Assembly: GCA_031255645.1 (NCBI GenBank)
Contig: JAIRSC010000107.1
Coordinates: 1 to 36,754 of the forward strand
Direction: 5' to 3'
Length of the DNA: 36,754 nucleotides
Source: Treponema sp.
GTDB taxonomy: Bacteria > Spirochaetota > Spirochaetia > Treponematales > Breznakiellaceae
The stretch's first letter is position 1, and every line of letters starts with the position of its first letter. A program made the position numbers and the translations under genes. Of this stretch, positions 7,937 to 14,997 are shown piece by piece. A model generated the notes under the pieces. It was not told the DNA's origin and made no database searches. It saw only the letters and a program-made list of their open reading frames with translations.

Positions 7937-8671
7937 TCAGTCGTTTATCACAAGCTGGGCTTTTTCCTCACCGGGGGGGAACAGGTAAAGATCCGGGAGT
8001 TTAAAGGTTTTTATCATTGAAAGCGGAGAAACGGTTTCCTCGCTTGTTAGGGGAATGGTAAACGAATAGGACAATTCCTCAAAATCCCCGCCGGAAATCT
8101 TTATCATGTACTGAAAGGCGCTGGTTACGCCGCTTTTTTTCGTTTTTACCGGACCGGGCCAAAACGTAAAGGTTCCGTTGATATTCGGAATAAGGTTGTA
8201 GGGATTCTGCCAGTTGGTATCTCTCATCGATACTATACCTTCGTTTTGTAGAAGCCGCACGACGCTTCCCTGTACCGGGGAGAAGTCCAGCCCGTTAAAG
8301 GCCCTTCCCATGATGATGGGAACGTTAAAAACGGGACTCGCGGTTTTCGCGCCTTCGTTCTCCAGGCTGTGGGCCGCGTGATCCGCGTAGGGCCGCTGGT
8401 TGTGGCTTACCCGCCTGATGCCTTCGTAAGCCAGGGCGGTAAGATCTGCCCGGCTTTGCTGAACGTCGGATCCTTCCTGGTTTGTCCGGGCAATACCCCG
8501 GTGAGAAGCCACATAGTGGGGCGTAATCCGGTTGAGTACATAACAGATTGTGTCCTGTCTGCACTGATTACAGGTACAGATAGATTCATCATGGCCGTTT
8601 TTTTCTATTGTGTCGCAGAGTAAATTTACTTCGGCGATTACCCAGTCTTCCGCTGTATTGTGTATTTCCAT
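7937..8671 (-). CDS. ComFB-domain protein with unknown C-terminal domain
   Basis: Residues 1-65 match the late-competence ComFB family: a helical stretch, then CTCNQC with Cys at 32, 34 and 37, D40, and NRITPHYV. ComFB domains are small cytoplasmic proteins; recent work describes cyanobacterial and other members as cyclic-dinucleotide receptors. Here the domain is followed by about 170 further residues, rich in beta-forming stretches, that I do not recognise. The track's longer start is rejected because AAGGGGG sits just before the ATG at 8671. That leaves 11 bases after the upstream HD gene, so the two form an operon. No good terminator follows, only a T-rich tract. Function is inferred; the C-terminal part could be an output domain. 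Confidence 0.75.
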   Translation of the reverse strand: MEIHNTAEDWVIAEVNLLCDTIEKNGHDESICTCNQCRQDTICYVLNRITPHYVASHRGIARTNQEGSDVQQSRADLTALAYEGIRRVSHNQRPYADHAAHSLENEGAKTASPVFNVPIIMGRAFNGLDFSPVQGSVVRLLQNEGIVSMRDTNWQNPYNLIPNINGTFTFWPGPVKTKKSGVTSAFQYMIKISGGDFEELSYSFTIPLTSEETVSPLSMIKTFKLPDLYLFPPGEEKAQLVIND

Positions 8672-8682
8672 GATTTTCCCCC

Positions 8683-9927
8683 TTATAAATGTACCCATTT
8701 TTCGCGGTTATGCAATACGCTGTCCGGGATTTTGGCCTTAACGGGGCTAAAAATCCTTACAATCCGAAGGGATTTTACAAAAGCCTTAACGGTATTTTCA
8801 CTGAACGCGCTGCTGCTTTGACTGAACACACAGGATTCGTCCCTCACGTACAAATCGCTTTCAAGCGACACCGGTTCGGGAAGATCGATGATGAGGCCGG
8901 CCGCGGCCTTTCCCGTCCGCCGGGCCGTTTCGGCGGACAGCGCTTCCTCGTACAGATGACGGCTGCCGATGTCCAAAAGGCGGCGGTGTTTTTCTTCGTC
9001 AAACGGAAACGCCGCCGCCTCAAAATAAAGCGTTCCGTTTTTTACGTCTCCGGCAAGGCGGAACAGGGGATGTTTTTTTTCTTCCATCAGCCTGAAAAGG
9101 CTTTGATCGTCAAGGCCGTAGAGGTCTTCGCCGGCGATTGTCCCGTCCCTCAGGCCCGCGAGAAGGGCCGTTTTTATCATCGCCGTCGCGGATCGTACCT
9201 GCCTGTGCCAGTATACGGTTCTGTACATAAGGTATTTTGAAAAAAGCAGCGATTCCACGCTCGGTATGCCGCGGGAATCTATGTCGACTCCCCGTTCTTC
9301 GTGGGGCAAAAGCCGGGAAAAGATAAAATCCACGTCCTGCGCGCCGTAGGGAACCCCGCAATACCTCGCGTCGCGGTTCAAATAGTCAAGTTTGTCCGGA
9401 TCGAGCACCCCGGAAAGCAGCCGGCGGTAAAACAACAGTTCCCTGTCCCCGGAATCAATCGACGTATCCACTATCGCCGCGGTAAATTCCGGGTCCGCGC
9501 CGGCCGCGGCGGCCAGGCTTTTTACCGGCTCCGTCATTATAAGTCTTCCGGTAAGGGTTTCGTGGGAATCCAGCGGCAGTTCCTTGAGGGAGTGTGTATA
9601 GGGAAAATGCCCAAGGTCGTGGAGCAGAGCGGCGCAGAGGAAAGAGCGGACGCCGCTGAAACTCATCCAGCTTTCGGCGCCCCGTTCGGCAAGACAGATC
9701 GCCAGCCGCCTTGCGAGGAAGTACACCCCGATTGAGTGGCCGGCCCTGGTATGTGTCGCCCCCGGATACGCGCAATACGCCGGCCCAAGCTGGAAAATAC
9801 GGAACAGCCGCATAAACGGGGGAGATTCGAGCAGGGCGGCCAGAGGCGGGGTAAGGTAAACGTGGCCCCACAGGGGATCCCGTACCGGCTCGCTGTATCC
9901 CGTGGTAAGGGCGGAAAGGGCGCTCAT
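8683..9927 (-). CDS. HD-superfamily phosphohydrolase (SAMHD1/dNTPase-like)
   Basis: Cytoplasmic metal-dependent phosphohydrolase of the family that includes SAMHD1 and YdhJ-type dNTP triphosphohydrolases. From the chosen start the metal motif appears as HTRAGHSIGV, then LLHDLGHFPYTH carrying the HD pair, then LDPDKLDYLNRDARYCG with the last Asp ligand. The track starts at 9972, but ATGACA-17 bp-TATAGT at 9934-9962 places the transcript start at the ATG at 9927, giving 414 aa and excluding the longer forms. It shares an operon with the ComFB gene, which suggests a nucleotide substrate or signal. The substrate (dNTP versus other nucleotides) is unknown. Confidence 0.82.
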   Translation of the reverse strand: MSALSALTTGYSEPVRDPLWGHVYLTPPLAALLESPPFMRLFRIFQLGPAYCAYPGATHTRAGHSIGVYFLARRLAICLAERGAESWMSFSGVRSFLCAALLHDLGHFPYTHSLKELPLDSHETLTGRLIMTEPVKSLAAAAGADPEFTAAIVDTSIDSGDRELLFYRRLLSGVLDPDKLDYLNRDARYCGVPYGAQDVDFIFSRLLPHEERGVDIDSRGIPSVESLLFSKYLMYRTVYWHRQVRSATAMIKTALLAGLRDGTIAGEDLYGLDDQSLFRLMEEKKHPLFRLAGDVKNGTLYFEAAAFPFDEEKHRRLLDIGSRHLYEEALSAETARRTGKAAAGLIIDLPEPVSLESDLYVRDESCVFSQSSSAFSENTVKAFVKSLRIVRIFSPVKAKIPDSVLHNREKWVHL

Positions 9928-9933
9928 AATCAT

Positions 9934-9962
9934 ACTATATCCGGTATGCGTTCCCGTGTCAT
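9934..9962 (-). promoter_or_regulatory. Promoter of the HD/ComFB operon
   Basis: Minus strand: ATGACA (5 of 6), 17 bp, TATAGT (5 of 6), six bases (ATGATT), ATG. This is a strong sigma-70-type match. The start point would coincide with the ATG at 9927, so the mRNA may have no leader. Confidence 0.65.
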
Positions 9963-9989
9963 GCCGGAGCATAGTCCCGGCCGCCGGAT

Positions 9990-10019
9990 TTGACCTTTTC
10001 CGCGTCTTGCTGTTACAAT
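9990..10019 (+). promoter_or_regulatory. Promoter of the secreted protein/PilZ operon
   Basis: TTGACC (5 of 6), 18 bp, TACAAT (5 of 6), six bases, ATG at 10026. It is back to back with the HD promoter. The predicted start point falls on the ATG. Confidence 0.65.
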
Positions 10020-10025
10020 ATCCGT

Positions 10026-10562
10026 ATGTATATGAGGCACAAGGTACTTGTGTTGAGCCTGGCGCTGTCGGTAAACGCCGTCATTTTTGCCCAGAACCAA
10101 AGTTCTTTTACCCTTCCGGCGGAGATCCACAGGCCCCAATACGGCGAGGCGCCCCGGTTTCCCGAAGATTACTGGATTGGCAGACTCGGACGGGGAGATG
10201 CCGGCGAGGAAGCCTACCGCTTTGCCCTGCGCTTTGCCGAGGAACTGGCCCGCGGCGGTCAGGCGCCGGAACATATGAAAGCCTCGCTTGAATCCCTCGA
10301 CGGTCTTGAGATACGGAGTGTGCGGATAGGCGGAGGACGGATCGAGGCCGACGGCAGCGTGTCGTTCCTGGTCCGTTTTTTGGGGAGGGAGGACGCGGTT
10401 ACCGGGGAGCTTTTCCTCAGGCGGGAAGAGCCGGATGCGGAAGACGCCGAAGCGTCCGCCTGGTATACGGACGATCTTGTCCTCGATCGAAGGCGGCCCC
10501 TGGGCGAAAACCGTTACGGCCCCGGAAGCGCGGATTTAACTCCCTATGAACGTTTTTTTTAG
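10026..10562 (+). CDS. Secreted or periplasmic protein of unknown function
   Basis: A 178-aa protein with a signal peptide (KVLVLSLALSVNAVIFAQ) and a mature part of about 155 residues that I do not assign to a family. It has an Arg/Glu-rich helical middle and a beta-rich stretch (LEIRSVRIGGGRIEADGS) near the centre. The track's TTG start lies inside the -35 box and is rejected. The ATG at 10026 sits at the predicted transcript start; an ATG two codons later is an alternative. It ends 8 bases before the PilZ gene, so the two are co-transcribed and may act together. No Shine-Dalgarno is visible. Confidence 0.7.
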   Translation: MYMRHKVLVLSLALSVNAVIFAQNQSSFTLPAEIHRPQYGEAPRFPEDYWIGRLGRGDAGEEAYRFALRFAEELARGGQAPEHMKASLESLDGLEIRSVRIGGGRIEADGSVSFLVRFLGREDAVTGELFLRREEPDAEDAEASAWYTDDLVLDRRRPLGENRYGPGSADLTPYERFF

Positions 10563-10570
10563 GATAACCG

Positions 10571-11803
10571 ATGTCGACGCCGATTAAACGTATTGAAAAA
10601 GACTTTCTCCTCAAAACGCTGTATGACGATCAGATTCCGGTGATGTATTTGAACGACAGAACCCAGTACATCCTCTACCTGGAAAAGCCCGTCAAAAGCG
10701 AGGTTCTGTTTAGGTCCGACAGGCCGATAACCGGCCTTAAGCCCAGAAAAAAACTCGATCTGATGTTTGACTACAAAGGCCAGGTGATTATTTTTTCGAT
10801 AGAGGTAAGCGCCGTAAAAGACACCCAGATTACGGCGGAAGCTCCCGAGTACCTCTTCAAGAATCTGGATCGTTCCTATTCCCGTGTCAGTACTCCGCAG
10901 GATCTAAAAGTACAGTTTACGTTCAAAGGCGACAGGTTCCAGCTTCAGTATCCCAAGGTGCAGGAATACGAAAGCGGCGAAATCGGCGACTGGATGAGCA
11001 ATACGGATCCCAAAAACCTTCAGGGGTTGATCGATCAGATGTCGGCCTGGATTGGAGGTTACGCGAGCGGTTACAAGCTGGTAATCTTCAGGGATACCAA
11101 GCCCTCGATCACCGAAGAGCGGATTGTGGCGGAAACCGGGAAAACGCTCTACCTTCCCTCGACCCTGGCGAATTTTCCCCAGTCCGATTCGTATCCGAAA
11201 AAACGCCTTATTACCGAAGAAATGTTCCGCCGCTACCTTGAAAGTACCGGGGTCGATCCGCTGTACCTTGACGACGCGGTAAACCGCTTTATTAAGCAAA
11301 AGTTCGACGCGGGGTTCTTTTCCGACGCGTGGATACCGGTTCTTTTCCAGGAATATGTTATCGGCTATATCCATATCTGGATCAATAAAGAAGGGAAACT
11401 GCCCTTTGATTACAACGTCATAGAAACCCTGTACCAGTTTTCCAAGATTTTGGCCTTTTCGCTCAAGATCAACGGGTACTTTAATTCGGGGCGCATAAAA
11501 AACGAGCCGTTCGAGGGAAAGATAATGGACATAAGCGCCTCAGGACTGCTCTTCACCTATCCCCATTCTTCCCTGTCAAGCGCCCTGCTTCCCGACAGTG
11601 AACTGGCGCTGCGTCTTACCGCTCCGAAGCGTATCATAACCGCGTCGGCCCGCATTGTGCGGCGCTACAAAGACAACGTGGTGGGTTACTTTGGCTGCCG
11701 TTTTCTTGACATGGCGCCCGAAGACATGAGGTTTCTTTTCGAGTACCTTTACGGGAAACCCTTTACCGATTCGGACGCGACGTTTGTTTCAGGCAAGGTA
11801 TGA
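10571..11803 (+). CDS. PilZ-domain protein (c-di-GMP effector type)
   Basis: A 410-aa cytoplasmic protein. The C-terminal 105 residues look like a PilZ domain, with DISASGLLF matching the D/NxSxxG motif, then alternating beta strands and GCRFLDM. The first PilZ motif (RxxxR) is not clear; only GRIKNE lies at the expected place, so c-di-GMP binding may be altered. The N-terminal 300 residues show a YcgR-like beta stretch (about 20-110) and a middle part I cannot name, like long spirochaete PilZ proteins. AGGAT precedes the ATG. It is the second gene of its operon. PilZ proteins in this phylum affect motility; that role is not shown here. Confidence 0.78.
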   Translation: MSTPIKRIEKDFLLKTLYDDQIPVMYLNDRTQYILYLEKPVKSEVLFRSDRPITGLKPRKKLDLMFDYKGQVIIFSIEVSAVKDTQITAEAPEYLFKNLDRSYSRVSTPQDLKVQFTFKGDRFQLQYPKVQEYESGEIGDWMSNTDPKNLQGLIDQMSAWIGGYASGYKLVIFRDTKPSITEERIVAETGKTLYLPSTLANFPQSDSYPKKRLITEEMFRRYLESTGVDPLYLDDAVNRFIKQKFDAGFFSDAWIPVLFQEYVIGYIHIWINKEGKLPFDYNVIETLYQFSKILAFSLKINGYFNSGRIKNEPFEGKIMDISASGLLFTYPHSSLSSALLPDSELALRLTAPKRIITASARIVRRYKDNVVGYFGCRFLDMAPEDMRFLFEYLYGKPFTDSDATFVSGKV

Positions 11804-11805
11804 TT

Positions 11806-11842
11806 CGCGGGGAAGGCGCGGTTACGCCTCCCGTTCCCCGCG
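11806..11842. terminator. Hairpin between PilZ and STAS genes
   Basis: CGCGGGGAA (11806-11814) pairs perfectly with TTCCCCGCG (11834-11842), and GGCG/CGCC pairs inside. It begins 2 bases after the PilZ stop in a gap between convergent genes. There is no T-run. Confidence 0.45.
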
Positions 11843-11872
11843 GCGGGGAGGCTCATTTCGGGCGGACGCGGC

Positions 11873-12223
11873 TCAGGCTTTTACCGGGGTTCCGACGTTT
11901 CTGACCGCTTCTTCCAGGCTTGCCGCGATTGGGAAAAAATTTGTCAATTTGGTAAGTTCTATAACTTTTTTCACCGAGCCCCGGACGTTGGTTATTGCCA
12001 TGCGAAGGGCCATTTTCCGTATCGTGGAAGTAATATAGATAAGGGCGCCGATACCGGAAGAATCAATGTATTCCACGTCATTCAAATTGATAATAAAATT
12101 CTCTATCTTTTTTTCTATCATTTTTAACAGCAATTCTTTGAGTTTATAGGAATTGTAGAGATCCATCTCTCCGGATATATCGACGATGTAAATGTCATTG
12201 CTCTTACGAATCTTTAGTTCCAT
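11873..12223 (-). CDS. STAS-domain anti-sigma-factor antagonist
   Basis: A 116-aa single STAS domain of the SpoIIAA/RsbV type, acting in a partner-switching system in the cytoplasm. The phosphorylation motif YIDSSGIGAL (D54-S55-S56-G57) is intact, so it can be controlled by a kinase and a PP2C-type phosphatase. Neither partner is in this window. The gene is AT-richer than its neighbours. It has its own good promoter, with only about 11 bases of leader containing GGCGGG. The family is clear; the target (sigma factor or other output) is unknown. Confidence 0.88.
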   Translation of the reverse strand: MELKIRKSNDIYIVDISGEMDLYNSYKLKELLLKMIEKKIENFIINLNDVEYIDSSGIGALIYITSTIRKMALRMAITNVRGSVKKVIELTKLTNFFPIAASLEEAVRNVGTPVKA

Positions 12224-12240
12224 GTTTTACCCGCCAAAAT

Positions 12241-12269
12241 ACATTACTATATTATTCGATTATTGTCAA
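12241..12269 (-). promoter_or_regulatory. Promoter of the STAS gene
   Basis: Minus strand: perfect TTGACA, 17 bp, TAATGT. The predicted start is about 12234, 11 bases before the ATG. The -10 hexamer equals that of tRNA-Pro. Confidence 0.7.
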
Positions 12270-12275
12270 TAGAAG

Positions 12276-12304
12276 CTTTCCCAAAACTTCAGTTTTTGGG
12301 AAAG
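12276..12304. repeat. Palindrome, AAAACTTCRG family, copy 1
   Basis: CTTTCCCAAAA-CTTCAGT-TTTTGGGAAAG: an 11-bp perfect stem. It sits between two divergent promoters, where it cannot end transcription of either adjacent gene. The inner AAAACTTCAGTTTT core matches the copies at 25691 (minus) and 29799. Confidence 0.6.
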
Positions 12305-12399
12305 TAACCCCGGAATTCGCGGTTTTGCAAGGTTGAAAGCCTGAACTGGAAAACCGGCGGGATTTTCGTTCCAAATGAACCGTTCCGCTTTTTTTGCTC

Positions 12400-12428
12400 T
12401 TGCGTTTTTATATGAACCGATATATAAT
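12400..12428 (+). promoter_or_regulatory. Promoter of the DeoR-family gene
   Basis: TTGCGT (4 of 6), 17 bp, perfect TATAAT. The predicted start is near 12435, which rules out the upstream in-frame ATGs and supports the GTG at 12478. Confidence 0.65.
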
Positions 12429-12477
12429 TACAAATGAAACGAAAGATTTCCGAAACCGAATTGAAGGCGAAAAAAAG

Positions 12478-13260
12478 GTGTCTATTATAACCGAGGCCCT
12501 GAACGAACGGGAACGAATTATCCTTGACCGGCTTTCCGCCGAAGGATCGGTGACAGTCGCCGATATGGCGAGGGAGCTGAGGCTTTCCGAGGTTACTATC
12601 CGCGGCGACCTGAAAACCCTGGAAGACAAGGGCTGGCTCAACAGGATCCGCGGCGGGGCGGCGCCGGGCCCGCGCCGGGATTTGCTGGAACGGCAAAAAC
12701 TGCGGCCCGCGGAAAAAAACGCCATCGCCCGGCGGGCCGCGGAACTGGTCAGGGACGGGGACCTGATTATGATCGAGGCCGGAACGACGATTGCCCTGGT
12801 CGCGAAGTACCTTCAGGGGAAGCGGGATATCCATATTGTTACCAACTCGACCCTGGTTTTTTCCTACGCGAGGCTTAATCCCGGTCTCCAGATAACGATG
12901 ACCGGCGGCGAGTTCCGCGGGGCTACCGAATCCCTTGTGGGGCCCGTCGCCCTGGACACGATAAGCCGTCTTAACGTGAGGCTGGCCTTTGTGGGAACCG
13001 ACGGCTTTTCCCTGGACAGGGGGATGACTACCCATCTTGTCGAAGGGGCGGAGATTGTCAAGGCGATGAAGGCCCGCGCCGAAACCACGGTACTGCTGGC
13101 GGACTCCGGTAAATTCGGCAAGGCGGGCTTTATCAGCGTACTGCCCCTTTCGGAGATGGATTTGATTATCACCGACGGCGGGCTGGACAGGGCGGCGGCG
13201 GAAGAGCTTTCCGGCGCGGGCATCAAGCTGGAGCTTCTTCCAAAATGTTATACGCCGTAG
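12478..13260 (+). CDS. DeoR-family transcriptional regulator
   Basis: A 260-aa repressor-type protein. The N-terminal helix-turn-helix (about residues 8-60) contains VADMARELRLSEVTIRGDLK and ends in RIRGGA. The C-terminal sugar-phosphate-sensing domain (DeoRC) shows VTNS, a GGEFR motif, VGTDG and DSGKFG, all family markers. GTG is chosen as start because the promoter lies downstream of the earlier ATGs and GAAGG precedes it at 10 bases. Members usually answer to phosphorylated sugars. Here it precedes a 2-oxoacid dehydrogenase operon on the same strand, with a hexitol PTS operon beyond, so either is a possible target. Confidence 0.87.
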   Translation: MSIITEALNERERIILDRLSAEGSVTVADMARELRLSEVTIRGDLKTLEDKGWLNRIRGGAAPGPRRDLLERQKLRPAEKNAIARRAAELVRDGDLIMIEAGTTIALVAKYLQGKRDIHIVTNSTLVFSYARLNPGLQITMTGGEFRGATESLVGPVALDTISRLNVRLAFVGTDGFSLDRGMTTHLVEGAEIVKAMKARAETTVLLADSGKFGKAGFISVLPLSEMDLIITDGGLDRAAAEELSGAGIKLELLPKCYTP

Positions 13261-13270
13261 ATTTGGGTTT

Positions 13271-13298
13271 TTGAAACCGGTTTTGCTTTGGATAAGAT
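13271..13298 (+). promoter_or_regulatory. Candidate promoter of the dehydrogenase operon
   Basis: TTGAAA (4 of 6), 16 bp, TAAGAT (4 of 6). Its -10 lies in the first unit of a 22-bp direct repeat. A short GGTTT-TTG-AAACC stem overlaps the -35 and could be a weak end signal for the DeoR gene. Confidence 0.4.
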
Positions 13299-13333
13299 AT
13301 CGGGATATTACGGATAAAATACCGGGATATTAC
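13290..13333 (+). repeat. Two adjacent 22-bp direct repeats before E2
   Basis: GGATAAGATATCGGGATATT followed by AC, and directly after it GGATAAAATACCGGGATATT with AC: 20 of 22 bases are equal. The period of 22 bp is two DNA turns, and the second unit ends 11 bases before the E2 start codon. A tandem operator is the likeliest reading. Confidence 0.7.
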
Positions 13334-13344
13334 AAGGAGAGAAT

Positions 13345-14745
13345 ATGGCTCATGTTTTGATCATGCCCCGTCAGGGGAATACGGTGGAATCCTGCGTTAT
13401 CCAGGAATGGAAAATAAAGGAAGGAGAATCCGTACAGGCCGATACCACGGCGGCCGTCGTGGAAACCGACAAGGCTGCCTTCGAGGTGCCCGCCGGCGCG
13501 GACGGACAGGTTCTCAAGATACTTCACGGCGACGGGGACGACGTTCCGGTACTGGCGCCGATAGCGGTTATCGGCGCCGCCGGGGAAGACTGGCGGACCT
13601 TGCTGGGTTCCGTGGAAGCCCGGACGGACGGCGCGGAAAAGCCGGCGCCCGTGACGCCGTCCGCCGTCCAGGTTCCGGCGGCCGTGTCCGGCGCGCCCGC
13701 CGCGGACGGGCCGGCGGATTCGCCAGGGGCGAATCCGCCGGTGTCGCCGAGGGCCAGAAAGCTTGCCGCGCGGGAAGCCCTTGCCCTTGACGGCCTTGCC
13801 GGATCGGGCCCCGGCGGGCGGATCATCGAGCGGGACGTGGCCGCCGCGCTGGCCGGGCGGCCGGCCCTTACCTCGGCGGCGAAAGCGGCCGCGGCGGGCG
13901 CGGGTATCGGCGGCGGAACGGAGATTGCCGGAACCGGCATCGGCGGAAGGATCAGCGCCGCGGACCTCGCGGGAAAAACCGCGAAAAGTCCGGGCCTTCT
14001 TCCCGGCGGCGAAGGGGAAATTACCGAAACGCCGGTCAAGGGCATCCGCAAACTTATCGCCGACCGCATGCTCGGCTCGCTCGCGGAAAGCGCCCAGTTT
14101 ACCCTTAACGCGAGCGCTCCGGCGGCGCGGCTCCAGGAACTGCGTAAACGCATGAAGGCCCGGGTGGAAACCTCCCCGGAGGGACTCGATTTGGGTTTGG
14201 CAAAGGTAACAATTAACGACCTGATCCTCTTCGCCGTCTCCAGGGTGCTGCCGGTCTATCCGTTTATGAACGCCCTCAAAACCGGCGACACGCTTATAAC
14301 CTACGAGCGGGTTCATCTGGGCGTAGCGGTGGATACGCCGCGGGGCCTTATGGTACCGGTTATCAGAAACGCCAGCCTGCTTTCGCTGCGGCAGATTTCT
14401 TCCGAGGCAAAGCGGCTGGCGGCGGCCTGCCAAAACGGTTCGGCCAAAGCGGAAGAACTTTCCGGTTCCACGTTTACCGTAACCAATCTCGGAAGCTTCG
14501 GCGTCAGCGGTTTTACGCCGGTGCTCAACGCGCCGGAGGTGGGGATACTCGGTGTCTGCGGGATAGAGCTTAAGCCCGTGGAAGGGGAGGGCGAAAACGG
14601 CCGCCGCGATATACGCTTTGAGCCGCACATCGGCTTTAGCCTGACGATCAACCACCAGGTCGTGGACGGCGCTCCGGCGGCAAAGTTCCTGAACGCCCTG
14701 TGCCGGGCCGTCGCCGATATGGATCTGCTGCTGGCGGCGGGCTAG
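13345..14745 (+). CDS. 2-oxoacid dehydrogenase E2 (dihydrolipoamide acyltransferase)
   Basis: Core of the complex; it transfers the acyl group from the lipoyl arm to CoA. The lipoyl domain (1-80) has the lipoylated Lys in VETDKAAFEV (K43). A Pro/Ala linker is followed by the E3/E1-binding domain (134-170, SPRARKLAA...GPGGRIIERDV). A second, looser copy seems to follow (about 175-210, ending GTGIGGRISAADL). The catalytic domain (225-466) ends with NHQVVDG (H437, D441). AAGGAGAG precedes the ATG. It heads the operon E2-E3-E1. A pyruvate substrate is likely but branched-chain or acetoin cannot be excluded. Confidence 0.9.
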   Translation: MAHVLIMPRQGNTVESCVIQEWKIKEGESVQADTTAAVVETDKAAFEVPAGADGQVLKILHGDGDDVPVLAPIAVIGAAGEDWRTLLGSVEARTDGAEKPAPVTPSAVQVPAAVSGAPAADGPADSPGANPPVSPRARKLAAREALALDGLAGSGPGGRIIERDVAAALAGRPALTSAAKAAAAGAGIGGGTEIAGTGIGGRISAADLAGKTAKSPGLLPGGEGEITETPVKGIRKLIADRMLGSLAESAQFTLNASAPAARLQELRKRMKARVETSPEGLDLGLAKVTINDLILFAVSRVLPVYPFMNALKTGDTLITYERVHLGVAVDTPRGLMVPVIRNASLLSLRQISSEAKRLAAACQNGSAKAEELSGSTFTVTNLGSFGVSGFTPVLNAPEVGILGVCGIELKPVEGEGENGRRDIRFEPHIGFSLTINHQVVDGAPAAKFLNALCRAVADMDLLLAAG

Positions 14746-14763
14746 TGTTGTGTCTTAATCAAA

Positions 14764-14975
14764 TGCCATGTATGGCAAAGCCCACGTCGCTGCTTGATGG
14801 GGCAGGCACACGGCTACCGCACAGCGCCCGTGTCTTGAACGGGCGCTGTGCTATTCGGTGGGCTTTTCACGATATAAAGGCAACGTGGGCTTTGGCCCTA
14901 ATTGTTCTTCGATTCAGTCAAAACAGATAAGAGTAGACCTTTATCTGTAGAATACGGTCGTTATAAAATCCGTAT
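14764..14975 (+). ncRNA. Structured intergenic element between E2 and E3
   Basis: Within the 252-base gap 14746-14997 the sequence is dense in pairing. TGCCAT/ATGGCA lies at 14764-14777. CAAAGCCCACGT (14776-14787) pairs perfectly with ACGTGGGCTTTG (14883-14894). CACAGCGCCCG (14820-14830) pairs with CGGGCGCTGTG (14840-14850). ACAGATAA (14923) pairs with TTATCTGT (14941), and ATACGG with CCGTAT (14952-14975). GTGGGCTTT occurs twice (14858 and 14885), so AAAGCCCAC has two mutually exclusive partners. I know no RNA family that fits. It may be an untranslated regulatory element, or a small palindromic insertion bounded by the 12-bp arms. Confidence 0.45.
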
Positions 14976-14997
14976 AAGACAGACGCTAGGAGGAGCG

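Noticed and set aside
8683-8698. ComFB gene start at 8698, overlapping the HD gene
   Set aside because: The strong AAGGGGG site is placed for the ATG at 8671 and the ComFB domain begins there.
12412-12477. Earlier ATG starts for the DeoR-family gene
   Set aside because: A TTGCGT-N17-TATAAT promoter overlaps them; transcription would start after them.
14810-14870. T-box riboswitch (GGCTACCGCACAGCG resembles part of the T-box motif)
   Set aside because: The conserved TGGNACCGCG is not matched, and the downstream genes are not tRNA synthetase or amino-acid genes.
14764-14900. 6S RNA, SRP RNA, tmRNA or RNase P RNA
   Set aside because: Outer stem, bubble and inner hairpin recall 6S, but it is short, inside an operon and lacks a promoter; SRP, tmRNA and RNase P signature motifs are absent.
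14902-14997. N-terminal extension of the E3 gene in the ORF track
   Set aside because: AGGAGGAG fixes the start at 14998, and the extension lies in the structured leader.
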